Positions 17,440 through 26,388 are shown, counted from the first letter of the stretch. The stretch: 64,000 bases of DNA from Chloroflexota bacterium (GCA_016213105.1 JACRBN010000026.1:913045-977044); one strand, 5' to 3'. Translations and numbers: made by a program. The notes: generated by a model not told the origin, from the letters alone.

Positions 17440-18129
17440 ATGGCAATGGATATGGAACTCGAAATGGTATTGCGGCCGCCGCAGTTGCCGATGCCGCCTT
17501 ACCCCCCCAAGATGGTCACCCTTGCAAACGGCAAAGTCATGGTCATTCGCCAAGCTGTGCGCGAGGATGTGCCTGCCATCCTGAAATCTGTTCACCCCTG
17601 TCTGTTCATCGAGCGCGATTACTACGACGTGGTCAGCGCGCGCGTCTATGGTGAACTGCTGGCCTGGTATCGCTACCGTGTCAAGAGCGAGTACTGCCTG
17701 CTGGGCCAGGTGGACGGTTACCTGGTTGGCCTGGTCAACGGCCGCCTGGAGAACGAAAAGGTCGGCATGAGCTATCACACCCTGGCCATCGACCGCGGCC
17801 TGCGCATCGGCTCGCACCTGTTCGCCGCCAAGATGGAATATCACATGGAATACCTGAACCAGGATCAGGTGCTGGTCGTGGCCGAAAGCCCGATCGGCTT
17901 CCGCCGCTGGATGGTGGAGTACCCGCTGATCGAGACCAGGATCCCGCACGAGCTGGGCGGCGGCGATTCCTGGGTTCTGACCCGCGAGACTTATTTCAAT
18001 GCCAAGCCGCGCCTGGTGGTGGGTGACCGCCCCGTCCCGCAGGAACTGATGGACGAAGCCATGCTCGACATCAAGTTCGCCGATGACGATACCATCCGCG
18101 AACGCATCGCCGGGTTGAAAGGGAGATAA
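17440..18129 (+). CDS. GNAT-like acetyltransferase domain protein
   Basis: A 229-residue protein. The segment MVIRQAVREDVPAILKSV (near 34-51) is a typical GNAT beta1-alpha1, and YLVGLVNGRLENEKVGM followed by LAIDRGLRIGSHLF (near 99-128) resembles the acetyl-CoA motif A region, though the QxxGxG loop is imperfect (RGLRIG). The product could modify or sense a pathway intermediate. It is followed after three bases by the thiolase-fold gene. A role as a CoA-ester acyltransferase in the cluster is inference. Confidence 0.6.
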   Translation: MAMDMELEMVLRPPQLPMPPYPPKMVTLANGKVMVIRQAVREDVPAILKSVHPCLFIERDYYDVVSARVYGELLAWYRYRVKSEYCLLGQVDGYLVGLVNGRLENEKVGMSYHTLAIDRGLRIGSHLFAAKMEYHMEYLNQDQVLVVAESPIGFRRWMVEYPLIETRIPHELGGGDSWVLTRETYFNAKPRLVVGDRPVPQELMDEAMLDIKFADDDTIRERIAGLKGR

Positions 18130-18132
18130 GCC

Positions 18133-19320
18133 ATGAGAGACGTTGCAATTATCGGCGCTGGCATGATCCCCTTCGGCCGCCGCGATGAAGACACCCTGAT
18201 GGAAATGCTGGCCTATGCCTCGCTCAAGGCGCTGGATGATGCGGGCCTGGGCGACAAAACTGTGGATGCGGTCTACGTCGCCAACATGGGCGGCGGGATG
18301 CTCCAGCATCAGTCGGCGATTGCCAGCTCGTTGGTGGACCGCCTCAGCCTGCTGCCTGCCGCCGCGGAGACCATCGAGAACGGCCCCGCCTCGGGCGCCT
18401 CGGCCATCAAGAACGGACTCCTGGCTGTGGCCTCGGGCTACTACGACTATGTGTTGGTGGTCGGCGGTGAGAAGATGCGCGAAGTCACCGGCTGGCGCGC
18501 GACCGACTTTGTCGCCACCATGACCCACCCGCAGGCGGAATATCCCTACGGCATCACACTGCCTGGCATGGCGGGCATGTTCACCCGCCTGTACATGGAA
18601 AAACACGGCGTGACCCGCGAGCAACTGCTGGCGGTCTCGCTCAAGAATCAGGAGATGGGCACGCTCAATCCGTATGCGCACGTCGAGATGGCGCTGGATC
18701 GCGGCGGCATCTTCGACAGCCCGCACTCCGTCGTCAACAACCCGGTCTCAGCCGACCCGCTGCACCTGTATGACCTGTGCCCGGTCAGCGATGGCGCGGC
18801 AGCCATAGTCATCTGTCCGCTGGAGATGGCGAAGAAGCATAACAAGACGCCCATCCACATCGCGGGCTTTGGTCAGGCCACCGACACACAGACCTTGCAG
18901 GAGCGCGAAGACCCCACCGATCTGAAAGCCGTTTCCCTGGCCGCGCAAAAGGCCTTCGAGATGGCCAAGCTCAAACCGTCAGACATCCACGTGGCCGAAT
19001 TGCACGATGCCTTCACCATTTTGGAGATCGCCGAGAGTGAGCATGTCGGCTTCTTCAAGAAGGGCGAGGGCGGCAAGGCAGCCGCCGCAGGCAAGACCCG
19101 CCTTGGCGGTCAGATCCCGATCAACGTCTCAGGCGGACTCAAGGCGCGCGGACATCCCGTCGGCGCGACGGGCGTGGCCCAGATGGTGGACATCGTCTGG
19201 CAGCTTCGCCATGAACTGCCCAAGAATCGACAGGTCAAGAACGCCCAGAACGGGCTGACGGTCAACTTTGGCGGCTTTGGGAACAACGTCCTGGCCTTCG
19301 TGTTGAAGAGGGTAGAATAA
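18133..19320 (+). CDS. Thiolase-fold protein lacking the nucleophilic cysteine (SCP2-thiolase/Ltp2-like)
   Basis: A 395-residue thiolase-superfamily protein. The family motif that normally reads ENACASG is ENGPASG here (residues 82-88), so the acyl-accepting cysteine is a proline (P85, codon 18385-18387). The HDAF motif (ELHDAFTILE near 294) and the GHPxGATG motif (ARGHPVGATG near 338) are kept. It overlaps the DUF35 gene. Thiolase-like/DUF35 pairs without classical thiolysis are known, for example the Ltp2-ChsH2 retro-aldolase in steroid side-chain degradation, so C-C lyase chemistry on a CoA ester is a better guess than thiolysis. Confidence 0.88.
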   Translation: MRDVAIIGAGMIPFGRRDEDTLMEMLAYASLKALDDAGLGDKTVDAVYVANMGGGMLQHQSAIASSLVDRLSLLPAAAETIENGPASGASAIKNGLLAVASGYYDYVLVVGGEKMREVTGWRATDFVATMTHPQAEYPYGITLPGMAGMFTRLYMEKHGVTREQLLAVSLKNQEMGTLNPYAHVEMALDRGGIFDSPHSVVNNPVSADPLHLYDLCPVSDGAAAIVICPLEMAKKHNKTPIHIAGFGQATDTQTLQEREDPTDLKAVSLAAQKAFEMAKLKPSDIHVAELHDAFTILEIAESEHVGFFKKGEGGKAAAAGKTRLGGQIPINVSGGLKARGHPVGATGVAQMVDIVWQLRHELPKNRQVKNAQNGLTVNFGGFGNNVLAFVLKRVE

Positions 19321-19676
19321 TGAATAAGGAAATCGCCATCACCGCCTACAAGTGCAAGAAGTGCGGCAAGATCCACTATCCGTTCCATGACCGCTGCCTG
19401 GAGTGCAAGGGCCGCGAGTTCGAGAAGATGCACCCCGAAGGCGACGCCACCCTGTTGGCCTACACGGTTATCTTCAACCTGCCCTGGGGCTTCGACCAGC
19501 GCTTCCTGATCCTCGGCGTGGCTGAGTTCGAGAACCACGTCAAGGCCATGGGGCAGATCAAGGCCGACTCGGTCGACCAGCTCAAGACGGGCATGAAGGT
19601 CAAGCCCAGTTGGGAACCGATCAAGAAACAGTACGGCGAAGACGTCTACGGGCTGAAATTCGAGCCCATGGAATAA
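19320..19676 (+). CDS. DUF35 Zn-ribbon/OB-fold protein, partner of the thiolase-fold enzyme
   Basis: A 118-residue protein with a rubredoxin-like zinc ribbon (CKKCGKIHYPFHDRCLEC, residues 12-29) and an OB-fold acyl-CoA binding part behind it. DUF35 proteins form obligate complexes with thiolase-fold enzymes. Its start overlaps the stop of the thiolase-fold gene by one base (TAATG), as is usual for such pairs, which supports a working heterocomplex despite the missing cysteine. Confidence 0.9.
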   Translation: MNKEIAITAYKCKKCGKIHYPFHDRCLECKGREFEKMHPEGDATLLAYTVIFNLPWGFDQRFLILGVAEFENHVKAMGQIKADSVDQLKTGMKVKPSWEPIKKQYGEDVYGLKFEPME

Positions 19677-19678
19677 GT

Positions 19679-20572
19679 GTGCGCCTGAGTGCAATTTCGA
19701 TCGGATACGCTGTGCCGCGCGTCGATTTCGATGCGTTTGTGCACAGCGTATTCCGGTCGGCGCTCAATTTGCGGCCGGTAGGGGAGGAGGGGCTGTTGAC
19801 CGTTTTGGCATCCGACCAGGGCGACCTGCCGCAGGGCATCCTGACCGATGCGCCAGGGAAATTTTCCTTCGAGGGACTGTCCATTGGATCGCGGACGATG
19901 TGTCGGGCGGGCGTGCTCCACCTCGGTGATTCTTTCTGCGTCCACTTGGAAGGCGCGCGCCGTTGGGAGGGTTACCTGCCGTCCATCGACGGGGACATGC
20001 AGCAGGGGACGGCGGCCATTGCCTGGCGCTGCGCCTGGGATGCGCTGAACGTCCGCCAGGCCTGGTACGGGGCCGAGATCGTGGCGGAGGATTTGCTGTA
20101 TCCGCCTGAAAAAAAACATTCCGCCTTGTTTGACCATGTGCATCTATCCATGCGGGCCATTCTCGCGGCGGCGGAAGGATGCAGGCCGCCCGCGGAGGAC
20201 GCCGTCGGCGCGTTGATCGGGCTGGGAACGGGCCTGACTCCCAGCGGCGACGACCTGCTGGCAGGTTACATGGCGGGAGTCTGCTGCGCCGCCCGGGGGA
20301 AAGCGGAACGCCTGGAATATCTTTCCACATTCACGAACGTTGTAATGCGCCATGCGCACGGCACCAACGACATCAGCCGCACGTACCTCCATCACGCCGC
20401 GCGCGGCCGCGTTTCGAGCCGACTCTTCCACCTGGCCTCCGCCATCTGCGGCGGCGCGGAACTGCAACACGTGCGCGCATGCGTTGAATCCGCGATGCAG
20501 GTGGGTCACACCTCGGGCATGGAAACGGTCACGGGATTGTTGTTCGGGCTGGGGGTGTGGGATATTCTTTAA
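19679..20572 (+). CDS. DUF2877 protein (YlbF/AllH-like)
   Basis: A 297-residue protein with the DUF2877 signature GLGTGLTPSGDDLLAGYMAG near residue 181 and a C-terminal GHTSGMETVTGLLFG. In E. coli the relative YlbF is the third AllFGH subunit. The frame is open from 19610, but the first part lies inside the DUF35 gene; GTG 19679, two bases after the DUF35 stop, is the most likely start, weakly supported by GGAATAA. It is the last gene of the cluster before an extragenic repeat. Confidence 0.82.
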   Translation: MRLSAISIGYAVPRVDFDAFVHSVFRSALNLRPVGEEGLLTVLASDQGDLPQGILTDAPGKFSFEGLSIGSRTMCRAGVLHLGDSFCVHLEGARRWEGYLPSIDGDMQQGTAAIAWRCAWDALNVRQAWYGAEIVAEDLLYPPEKKHSALFDHVHLSMRAILAAAEGCRPPAEDAVGALIGLGTGLTPSGDDLLAGYMAGVCCAARGKAERLEYLSTFTNVVMRHAHGTNDISRTYLHHAARGRVSSRLFHLASAICGGAELQHVRACVESAMQVGHTSGMETVTGLLFGLGVWDIL

Positions 20573-20576
20573 ACCC

Positions 20577-20636
20577 GTAGGGCAAATTGCCAATTTGCCC
20601 AACTTAATGCCCGCGCAATTTAGCAAATTGAGCTAC
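20577..20636. repeat. Extragenic palindromic repeat, GTAGGGCAAATTG family, copy 1
   Basis: Two palindromic modules: 20577-20600 and 20613-20636 (CGCAATTTAGCAAATTG core ending in GCTAC). The same two modules occur at 51501-51549 and a single one at 40222-40248. It lies between convergent genes. Confidence 0.85.
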
Positions 20637-20644
20637 GGCCAAGG

Positions 20645-21589
20645 CTAGGCGCGGCGCAGGGTGTGGATCGCAATCTCGGGCGGGCAGAAGAAGCGCGCGA
20701 AGATGCCCGAGGAGCCGACGCCGGCCGAGGTGTAGCCGCGCATCCCGTTGAATTGCCAGGGCCCGGCCGCGTAGCGCCGTTCGCAGCGCGCGTGGATCAG
20801 GATCGGGATGCCCCCGGGCAGGCACATCTGCCCGGCGTGGGTGTGCCCCGCCAGGTACAGGCCGAAGCCCCGTTCCGCCGCGTCGGGGATCAGTTCGGGG
20901 GAATGTACCAGCAGGATCTTAACGATCTCGGCGGGCGCGCCAGCCAGGGCCTTGTCGAAGTCGTGCAGGCCGTAGAAGTGGGCATCGTCCAGGCCGGCCA
21001 GCCAGAAAGTTTCCCCATTGAATTCCAGGGCCAGGCCCTCGTTGAGCAGCAGCCGCACGCCGGCCGCTTCGATCAGCGGGGCCATTTCGATGAAGTCGTG
21101 GTTGCCCAGCACGCCAAAGACTCCCAGCGGACAGCGCAGGGCGGGAGCCAGCGCCTCCAGTTCCTCGGTCAGGTGGCGGTACAGGCCCGTGTCAGCGAAG
21201 CGGAAATCCCCGGTCAGGACGCACAGGTCGAAGTCCAGGCCGTGGATGGCCTGGGCCATGAGTCCGCCCAGGCCCGCGTATCCATCCAGGTGCAGGTCGG
21301 AGAGGTGCAGGATGCGCAGTCCGTCAAGAGCGGGGGGCAGGCCTGGGATGGGGGTGGGGGTTTCGCGCACGACGAATCCCAGGGCGTTCTGGCGGCCGCG
21401 TTCCTTCAATCCGCTCAGGCGCAGGGACAAGTCCACGGCGCGCAGGAAGAGCGGCAGGTTCTCGTAGTGGAATCCACCCAAGCCCTGCCCGCTGGTGCTG
21501 ATGATGTGATCCACCTGGGCGCGCATGCGCTTCCCGAGGTGCTCATCCCCCAGTCGTTGACGTAGGTCTTCGAAACTGTGTTCATCCAT
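20645..21589 (-). CDS. Calcineurin-like metallophosphoesterase
   Basis: A 314-residue protein with a complete dinuclear-metal motif series: SDLHLDG near residue 96, TGDF near 121, GNHDF near 159, a VHSPE motif near 229 and GHTHAGQ near 248. An N-terminal helical part of about 85 residues precedes the domain and no membrane segment is seen. Related YaeI/YkuE-type enzymes act on lipid A precursors or phosphodiesters; the substrate here is unknown. GGAGG lies 6 bases before ATG 21589. Confidence 0.9.
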   Translation of the reverse strand: MDEHSFEDLRQRLGDEHLGKRMRAQVDHIISTSGQGLGGFHYENLPLFLRAVDLSLRLSGLKERGRQNALGFVVRETPTPIPGLPPALDGLRILHLSDLHLDGYAGLGGLMAQAIHGLDFDLCVLTGDFRFADTGLYRHLTEELEALAPALRCPLGVFGVLGNHDFIEMAPLIEAAGVRLLLNEGLALEFNGETFWLAGLDDAHFYGLHDFDKALAGAPAEIVKILLVHSPELIPDAAERGFGLYLAGHTHAGQMCLPGGIPILIHARCERRYAAGPWQFNGMRGYTSAGVGSSGIFARFFCPPEIAIHTLRRA

Positions 21590-21666
21590 GACTGCCTCCG
21601 CGGTTTCTTGTTAGCATAGTCCCAAAGGGCGGGTTTGGCAATGGATGTGGGTTGGAATGTGTCCGT

Positions 21667-21703
21667 TAAAAAATGCCCTGCCAATAAAGGCAGGGCATTT
21701 TTT
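21667..21703 (-). terminator. Bidirectional terminator after the GH31 gene
   Basis: An ATGCCCTGCC/GGCAGGGCAT stem with A and T tracts on both sides, four bases past the GH31 stop on the minus strand. It shields the phosphoesterase gene from GH31 transcription. Confidence 0.85.
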
Positions 21704-21706
21704 GCG

Positions 21707-23857
21707 TCATTCCTTCGTGAACGTCAGCGTGAAGCTCTCGTTGGGCTTGAGCGTGATCGCCTCGAAGGTATGCGTGCGCGTGGCGGGGTCGTATTGCGCG
21801 GGCAGCGAAGCGCTGATCACCGCGGCCAATCCGCGCAGGTGGATGCGGTAGGTGCGCGTCGCGGGGACAAGGCTCAGGTCGCCTTGCGCGGCGTGGATGG
21901 CGAAACTGCCATCGCTCAGCGAGAAGCGCGTGATGGCGTATTTGCCGCGCTGATAATCGGTGGTCTCGCCGTCGTCTTCGTACAGCTCGAAGGTGTTGTC
22001 CGCGCCTGGGAAGACGTACAGATCGAGCTCGCTGGGATTCTCGACTCCGCCCCAGCCGACCTTGGGCGCCAGCGGGACGATGGCGCCCGCTTTCGCGTAG
22101 ACAGGAATGTCCTCCAGCGCAGCCTGGATGGTGTGCCAGACTCCGCCCGAGACTTGCTCGCCGTTAAAGAAGTTTGTCCACGTCCCCGCGGGGAACCAGA
22201 CTCGCTTGTCGGCGAGTCCGCTCTCAGAGTGGACGGGGGTAATGATCGGCGCGGCCAGCAGTTCCGAGCCGAAGAAATACTGATTGCGGGCTTTGAAGGC
22301 CGGGGCCGAGTCCATGTTGCCATAATACATCGGCGTGACCAGGCTCATGCCCGTGCAATGCGCGCGCCAGGCCATGCTGTAGATATATGGGATCAGGGCA
22401 TGGCGCAATTGCATAGCCTCGCGTGAGGCTTTGAAGTAGCGCGCAGGTTTACCCCACGGACGGCGGTCGAGTTCGGCTTTGGCGGTGCTGTGCAGGCGGA
22501 AGATGGGACTGAACACGCCGAACTGCACCCAGCGTAGATAGAGTTCAGGCGTCAGGTCTTTGAACATGTGCCCGCCGATATCGTGACTCCACCAGCCGTA
22601 GCCGACGTTGGCGGCCGTGGCAGTGAAGTAGGGCTGATACGCCAGTGCGCTCCACAGCACGATGGTATCGCCGCTGAAGCCGATGGGGTAGCGGTGATTG
22701 CCCAATCCGCCCCAGCGCGAGAACACGAACGGACGCTGGTGCCCGTCACGGCCGTGATCGTGGTAGTGCAAATGGTTGAGCACCCACAACGGGTCGAGGC
22801 CTGTAACCTTGCTCTTCTTGCCCTGCTGCCAGTCCATCCACCAGAAGTCGACGCCGTCGGCTTCGTAGGGGTGATGCAGGATGTCGAAGTAGCCTTCCAT
22901 GAAGCGCGGGTCGGAGCTGTCGAATTCGATGGGATTCTGCGTGGCGGGGTCGAGGCCCATCCATTTGGCCATGTCCTCGTATTGCTGCTCGTGCGGGTGG
23001 ATGCCCTTGGCGGGGTGCAGGTTGAGCGCGGTGCGCAGTCCCTGCTGGTGCAGCCAGTCGATGAAACCAGGCGGATCGGGGAACAGGTCGCGGTTCCAGG
23101 TGTAGCCCGTCCAGCCGCTGGAGGTGTTACCTGTCTTGGTGATGTGCCAGTCCATGTCCACAATGCAGACCGAGAGCGGCACTTCGAAGTCGCGGAATTC
23201 CTGCATGAGGGATTGCAGTTCGTCCTGGGTATAGGCCCAGTAGCGGCTCCACCAGTTGCCGAGGATATAGCGCGGGATCATCGGGATTTCGCCCGAGACC
23301 TTGGTGAAGTCCAGCAGACAGGCGTCCACATCCTGGCCGTAGCCGAAGAAGTATAGATCCTTTTGCACGACGCCGCGCGGTTCGAGCCAGCCTTCGTCGT
23401 TGAAGATCAGCGCCTTGGAATCGTCCATGACGGCCCAGCCTGATTTGGAGATCAGTCCCAGGTCGAGGCGCGTGGCGCCGCCTGCGCCGTCGAGCGTGCG
23501 GGCCGTGCCCTTCAGATTGTCCTTTTGGGCCATGCCGTAACGCCAGGTGACGCCCGTCTCTTTGAGGGTGACGGTCAGGTTGCGCGGAGAGAATCCAGCG
23601 CGGGTGATGCGATATTTGAGATGCAGAGCATCGGTCTCGATCTCAACGGCTGTGTCGCTGACGGTCTTCTTGAATTTGGGCACAGGCTGTTTGCGGTGCC
23701 AGAAAGCCTGCGAGGGACGATCCTCGAAGCGGCCATCCTGGCTATATTCGAGGCGGATCAGGCGGTCGGTCAGTACCGTGAAGCGGACGTTGGGCGCGCT
23801 GACAATCGCCTTGGGGCTGGCGATGGGATGGAAGGTGGGAACAGGAGGCAGGGGCAT
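21707..23857 (-). CDS. Glycoside hydrolase family 31 (alpha-glucosidase/alpha-xylosidase type)
   Basis: A 716-residue protein: N-terminal beta-sandwich (about 1-190), TIM barrel (about 195-560) and C-terminal beta domains. The nucleophile aspartate is in WWMDWQQG near residue 339 and the acid/base aspartate in GFSGDT near 396; GGHMF and the substrate-site residues follow. There is no signal peptide, so it acts in the cytoplasm on imported alpha-glycosides. WWMDWQQG differs from the WxDMNE of classical alpha-glucosidases, so another GH31 specificity is possible. AAGGA precedes ATG 23857. Confidence 0.9.
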   Translation of the reverse strand: MPLPPVPTFHPIASPKAIVSAPNVRFTVLTDRLIRLEYSQDGRFEDRPSQAFWHRKQPVPKFKKTVSDTAVEIETDALHLKYRITRAGFSPRNLTVTLKETGVTWRYGMAQKDNLKGTARTLDGAGGATRLDLGLISKSGWAVMDDSKALIFNDEGWLEPRGVVQKDLYFFGYGQDVDACLLDFTKVSGEIPMIPRYILGNWWSRYWAYTQDELQSLMQEFRDFEVPLSVCIVDMDWHITKTGNTSSGWTGYTWNRDLFPDPPGFIDWLHQQGLRTALNLHPAKGIHPHEQQYEDMAKWMGLDPATQNPIEFDSSDPRFMEGYFDILHHPYEADGVDFWWMDWQQGKKSKVTGLDPLWVLNHLHYHDHGRDGHQRPFVFSRWGGLGNHRYPIGFSGDTIVLWSALAYQPYFTATAANVGYGWWSHDIGGHMFKDLTPELYLRWVQFGVFSPIFRLHSTAKAELDRRPWGKPARYFKASREAMQLRHALIPYIYSMAWRAHCTGMSLVTPMYYGNMDSAPAFKARNQYFFGSELLAAPIITPVHSESGLADKRVWFPAGTWTNFFNGEQVSGGVWHTIQAALEDIPVYAKAGAIVPLAPKVGWGGVENPSELDLYVFPGADNTFELYEDDGETTDYQRGKYAITRFSLSDGSFAIHAAQGDLSLVPATRTYRIHLRGLAAVISASLPAQYDPATRTHTFEAITLKPNESFTLTFTKE

Positions 23858-23945
23858 GGGGGGATTCCTTTTCGAGTGCGAAAGTAGGAGGATTATATCC
23901 TGCCCCCATCACTTCGACAGGCTCAGCGCGGAGCCCCGCCTTTCC

Positions 23946-24028
23946 CCATTTTCAAAGAACGAAAATGGAGGAAGGAGCCAGAAAATATTCTCCTCCCCCA
24001 AATTCCGATCTTTAGAATTTGGGGGAGG
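23946..24028. repeat. Pair of palindromes in the GH31-RecQ divergent gap
   Basis: Hairpin one has CCATTTTC/GAAAATGG arms (23946-23953, 23961-23968). Hairpin two has a 14-bp stem CCTCCCCCAAATTC/GAATTTGGGGGAGG (23992-24005, 24015-24028). Both look like dispersed extragenic elements rather than gene-specific control sites. Confidence 0.65.
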
Positions 24029-24048
24029 TTGGGAGGGGGTGTTATACT
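24019..24048 (+). promoter_or_regulatory. Possible recQ promoter giving a leaderless message
   Basis: A -10 element TATACT (24043-24048) lies 7 bases before ATG 24056. A weak -35 TTGGGG sits 18 bases upstream within the second palindrome. No ribosome binding site separates the -10 box from the start codon. Confidence 0.4.
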
Positions 24049-24055
24049 CGGCCCA

Positions 24056-26215
24056 ATGTATGATGCTGCCTCTATTCTCAAAGAGACGTTCGGGTATGAC
24101 ACATTTCGTCCGCTGCAAAAGGAAGTGATCGAGAACGTACTGAATCGACGTGACACATTGGCGGTCATGCCGACGGGCGGGGGAAAATCACTGTGTTATC
24201 AAATCCCCGCGTTGATGTTCCCAGGCCTGACCGTGGTCGTCTCGCCGCTGATCGCCCTGATGAAGGATCAGGTCGAGCAACTGCGCGCCTATGGCGTGCA
24301 GTCGCTGTTTTTGAACAGCACGCTCTCCCCGCAGGAATATCAGGAGAACATGGAGTATGTCCGCAACGGCCAGGTCAAGCTGCTGTACGTCGCGCCTGAG
24401 ACGCTGCTCACCCCGCGCATCCTGTCGCTGCTGGATTCCGTCCAGGTGGATTGCCTGACCATTGATGAGGCACACTGCATCTCGGAGTGGGGACACGATT
24501 TCCGCCCCGAGTATCGTCAACTGGTGGAGGTGCGCAAGCGCTTCCCCAAGGCGGTCTGCCTCGCGCTGACGGCTACCGCCACCTCGCGCGTGCGCCAGGA
24601 CATCCGCCACACGCTCAAGTTCTCGACCACCAACGAATTCATCGCCAGCTTCAACCGCGAGAATCTCTACATCGAAGTGGCGCGCAAGAATGACGCCGCC
24701 CGTCAGACCATCGAGATGCTCGAACGTTACAAGGATCAATCGGGCATCATTTATTGTTTCTCGCGCAAACAGGTGGATGAACTGGCGGGCTACCTGGCCT
24801 CGAAGGGTTACTCCGTCCGCCCGTATCATGCGGGCCTGGAGGACGCCGAACGCCGCCGTAACCAGGAGGCTTTCATCCGCGACGACGCCCAGATCATCGT
24901 GGCCACCATCGCCTTTGGCATGGGCATCAACAAGCCCAACGTGCGCTTTGTGATCCACTACGACCTGCCCAAGAGCATCGAAGGCTACTATCAGGAGATC
25001 GGTCGCGCGGGACGTGACGGCCTGCCCGCGCATTGTCTGCTGCTGTACAGCTATGCGGACGTGGCCAAGCTCAATTACTTCATCGACCAGAAGGAAGGCG
25101 ACGAGAAGCGCGTTGCCATGCAGCACCTGAACGCCATCGTCAGCTATGCGGAGGATGAGCGTACCTGCCGCCGCCGTCCGCTGCTCAACTACTTCGGCGA
25201 AGTCTACAAAGCCGACAATTGCTCCAACTGCGACAACTGCACCTCCACCCCGACTCCGCTGACGGATGTCACCATTCCCGCGCAGAAGTTTCTCTCGTGC
25301 GTCAAACGCGCGGACGAGAAGTTCGGCGCGGGCCACATCACCGACATCCTGCTCGGCTCGAAGAACGAGAAGGTGCTGCGCTGGGAGCATGACAAGCTGT
25401 CCACGTATGGCATCGGCACGGAGTGGACGAAGAAGCAGTGGATGCATCTCTCCCGTCAACTGGTGCAGATGGGCTATCTCAATCAGGAAGGTGAGTTCCA
25501 CACGTTGAGCCTGACTACCAAAGCCCTGGACGCATTGCGCAAACGCGAGAAGATCATGGGCGTAGTCGAGGAAGCGGTGGAGCGCGCGAAGAAGGATGGC
25601 CGCAAGAAGAAAGAGGAGTTGGAATACAACAACGCCCTGTACGCCCTGCTGCGTCAGAAGCGCAAGGAGATGGCTGATGAGGCGGGTGTGCCGCCCTACG
25701 TCATCTTCTCGGATCGCACGCTGACCGAGATGGCGGCCTATTATCCGCAGTCGCTGGATGCCATGCTGACCATCTCGGGCGTGGGCCAGGTCAAGTTGCA
25801 ACGCTATGGCGACGTGTTCCTGGAACTCATCAAGTCCTATTGCGAGAAACGCGGACTCAAGGAAGTGCGCAAAGCCTCCAGCCGCGATAAAAGCGACTCG
25901 GGACGGCGCTATGCCATCGTCGGCGAAGCGTATAACGTCGGGGAGTCTGTGCAAAGCCTGATGAAACGGTATCAGGTCACAGCGGGGACGATCCTCGACC
26001 ATTTGACGAGATACGTCCTGGCGGGGAATTCCCTGCGCAGCGGGTCGGACCTCCAGGCGCTGACCTCCGCCACGCCCGAACAAAGACAATCCGCCTTCGC
26101 CGCCTTCGACGAACTTAGTCCCGATTTCCTCAAGCCCGTGTATGATAAATTGAATGGGGCTTTGAATTACGATGACTTGAAGATTTTGCGGATGCTTTAT
26201 CTCATTCGCAAGTGA
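24056..26215 (+). CDS. recQ: ATP-dependent DNA helicase RecQ
   Basis: A 719-residue 3'-5' DNA helicase. Motif I MPTGGGKS near residue 41, DEAH (IDEAHCISEWGHDFRP near 137), motif V/VI GMGINKPNVRFVIHYDLP and QEIGRAGRDG near 314, a RecQ zinc site (CRR...CSNCDNC near 389), winged-helix domain and an HRDC domain (residues about 520-600), plus a further C-terminal RQC-like helical extension. It resolves stalled forks and recombination intermediates. The frame opens at 24029 but ATG 24056 begins the conserved sequence. Confidence 0.95.
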   Translation: MYDAASILKETFGYDTFRPLQKEVIENVLNRRDTLAVMPTGGGKSLCYQIPALMFPGLTVVVSPLIALMKDQVEQLRAYGVQSLFLNSTLSPQEYQENMEYVRNGQVKLLYVAPETLLTPRILSLLDSVQVDCLTIDEAHCISEWGHDFRPEYRQLVEVRKRFPKAVCLALTATATSRVRQDIRHTLKFSTTNEFIASFNRENLYIEVARKNDAARQTIEMLERYKDQSGIIYCFSRKQVDELAGYLASKGYSVRPYHAGLEDAERRRNQEAFIRDDAQIIVATIAFGMGINKPNVRFVIHYDLPKSIEGYYQEIGRAGRDGLPAHCLLLYSYADVAKLNYFIDQKEGDEKRVAMQHLNAIVSYAEDERTCRRRPLLNYFGEVYKADNCSNCDNCTSTPTPLTDVTIPAQKFLSCVKRADEKFGAGHITDILLGSKNEKVLRWEHDKLSTYGIGTEWTKKQWMHLSRQLVQMGYLNQEGEFHTLSLTTKALDALRKREKIMGVVEEAVERAKKDGRKKKEELEYNNALYALLRQKRKEMADEAGVPPYVIFSDRTLTEMAAYYPQSLDAMLTISGVGQVKLQRYGDVFLELIKSYCEKRGLKEVRKASSRDKSDSGRRYAIVGEAYNVGESVQSLMKRYQVTAGTILDHLTRYVLAGNSLRSGSDLQALTSATPEQRQSAFAAFDELSPDFLKPVYDKLNGALNYDDLKILRMLYLIRK

Positions 26216-26249
26216 AAACTGGATGGCGATGTCCATCCAGTTTTATTTT
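26215..26249 (+). terminator. Intrinsic terminator of recQ
   Basis: An AAAACTGGATG/CATCCAGTTTT stem followed by ATTTTG starts at the recQ stop codon. The 26250-26388 gap after it shows no other clear element. Confidence 0.8.
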
Positions 26250-26388
26250 GCCGCGTTTTTTGACCTGATGTGTGTTACACTGAATACAACGTTAAAACAT
26301 GGCGTTTATCCTTGGGGGTATTACAGGTTGTTCCACGGTGGGCAGCCATTTACAGCCAGGCCCTGTTGCTCGATCAAGAAAGAGTTGC

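Noticed and set aside
24188..26236. 682-residue open frame on the minus strand opposite recQ
   Set aside because: It is the antisense shadow of a clear RecQ gene in GC-rich DNA; its translation has no family features.
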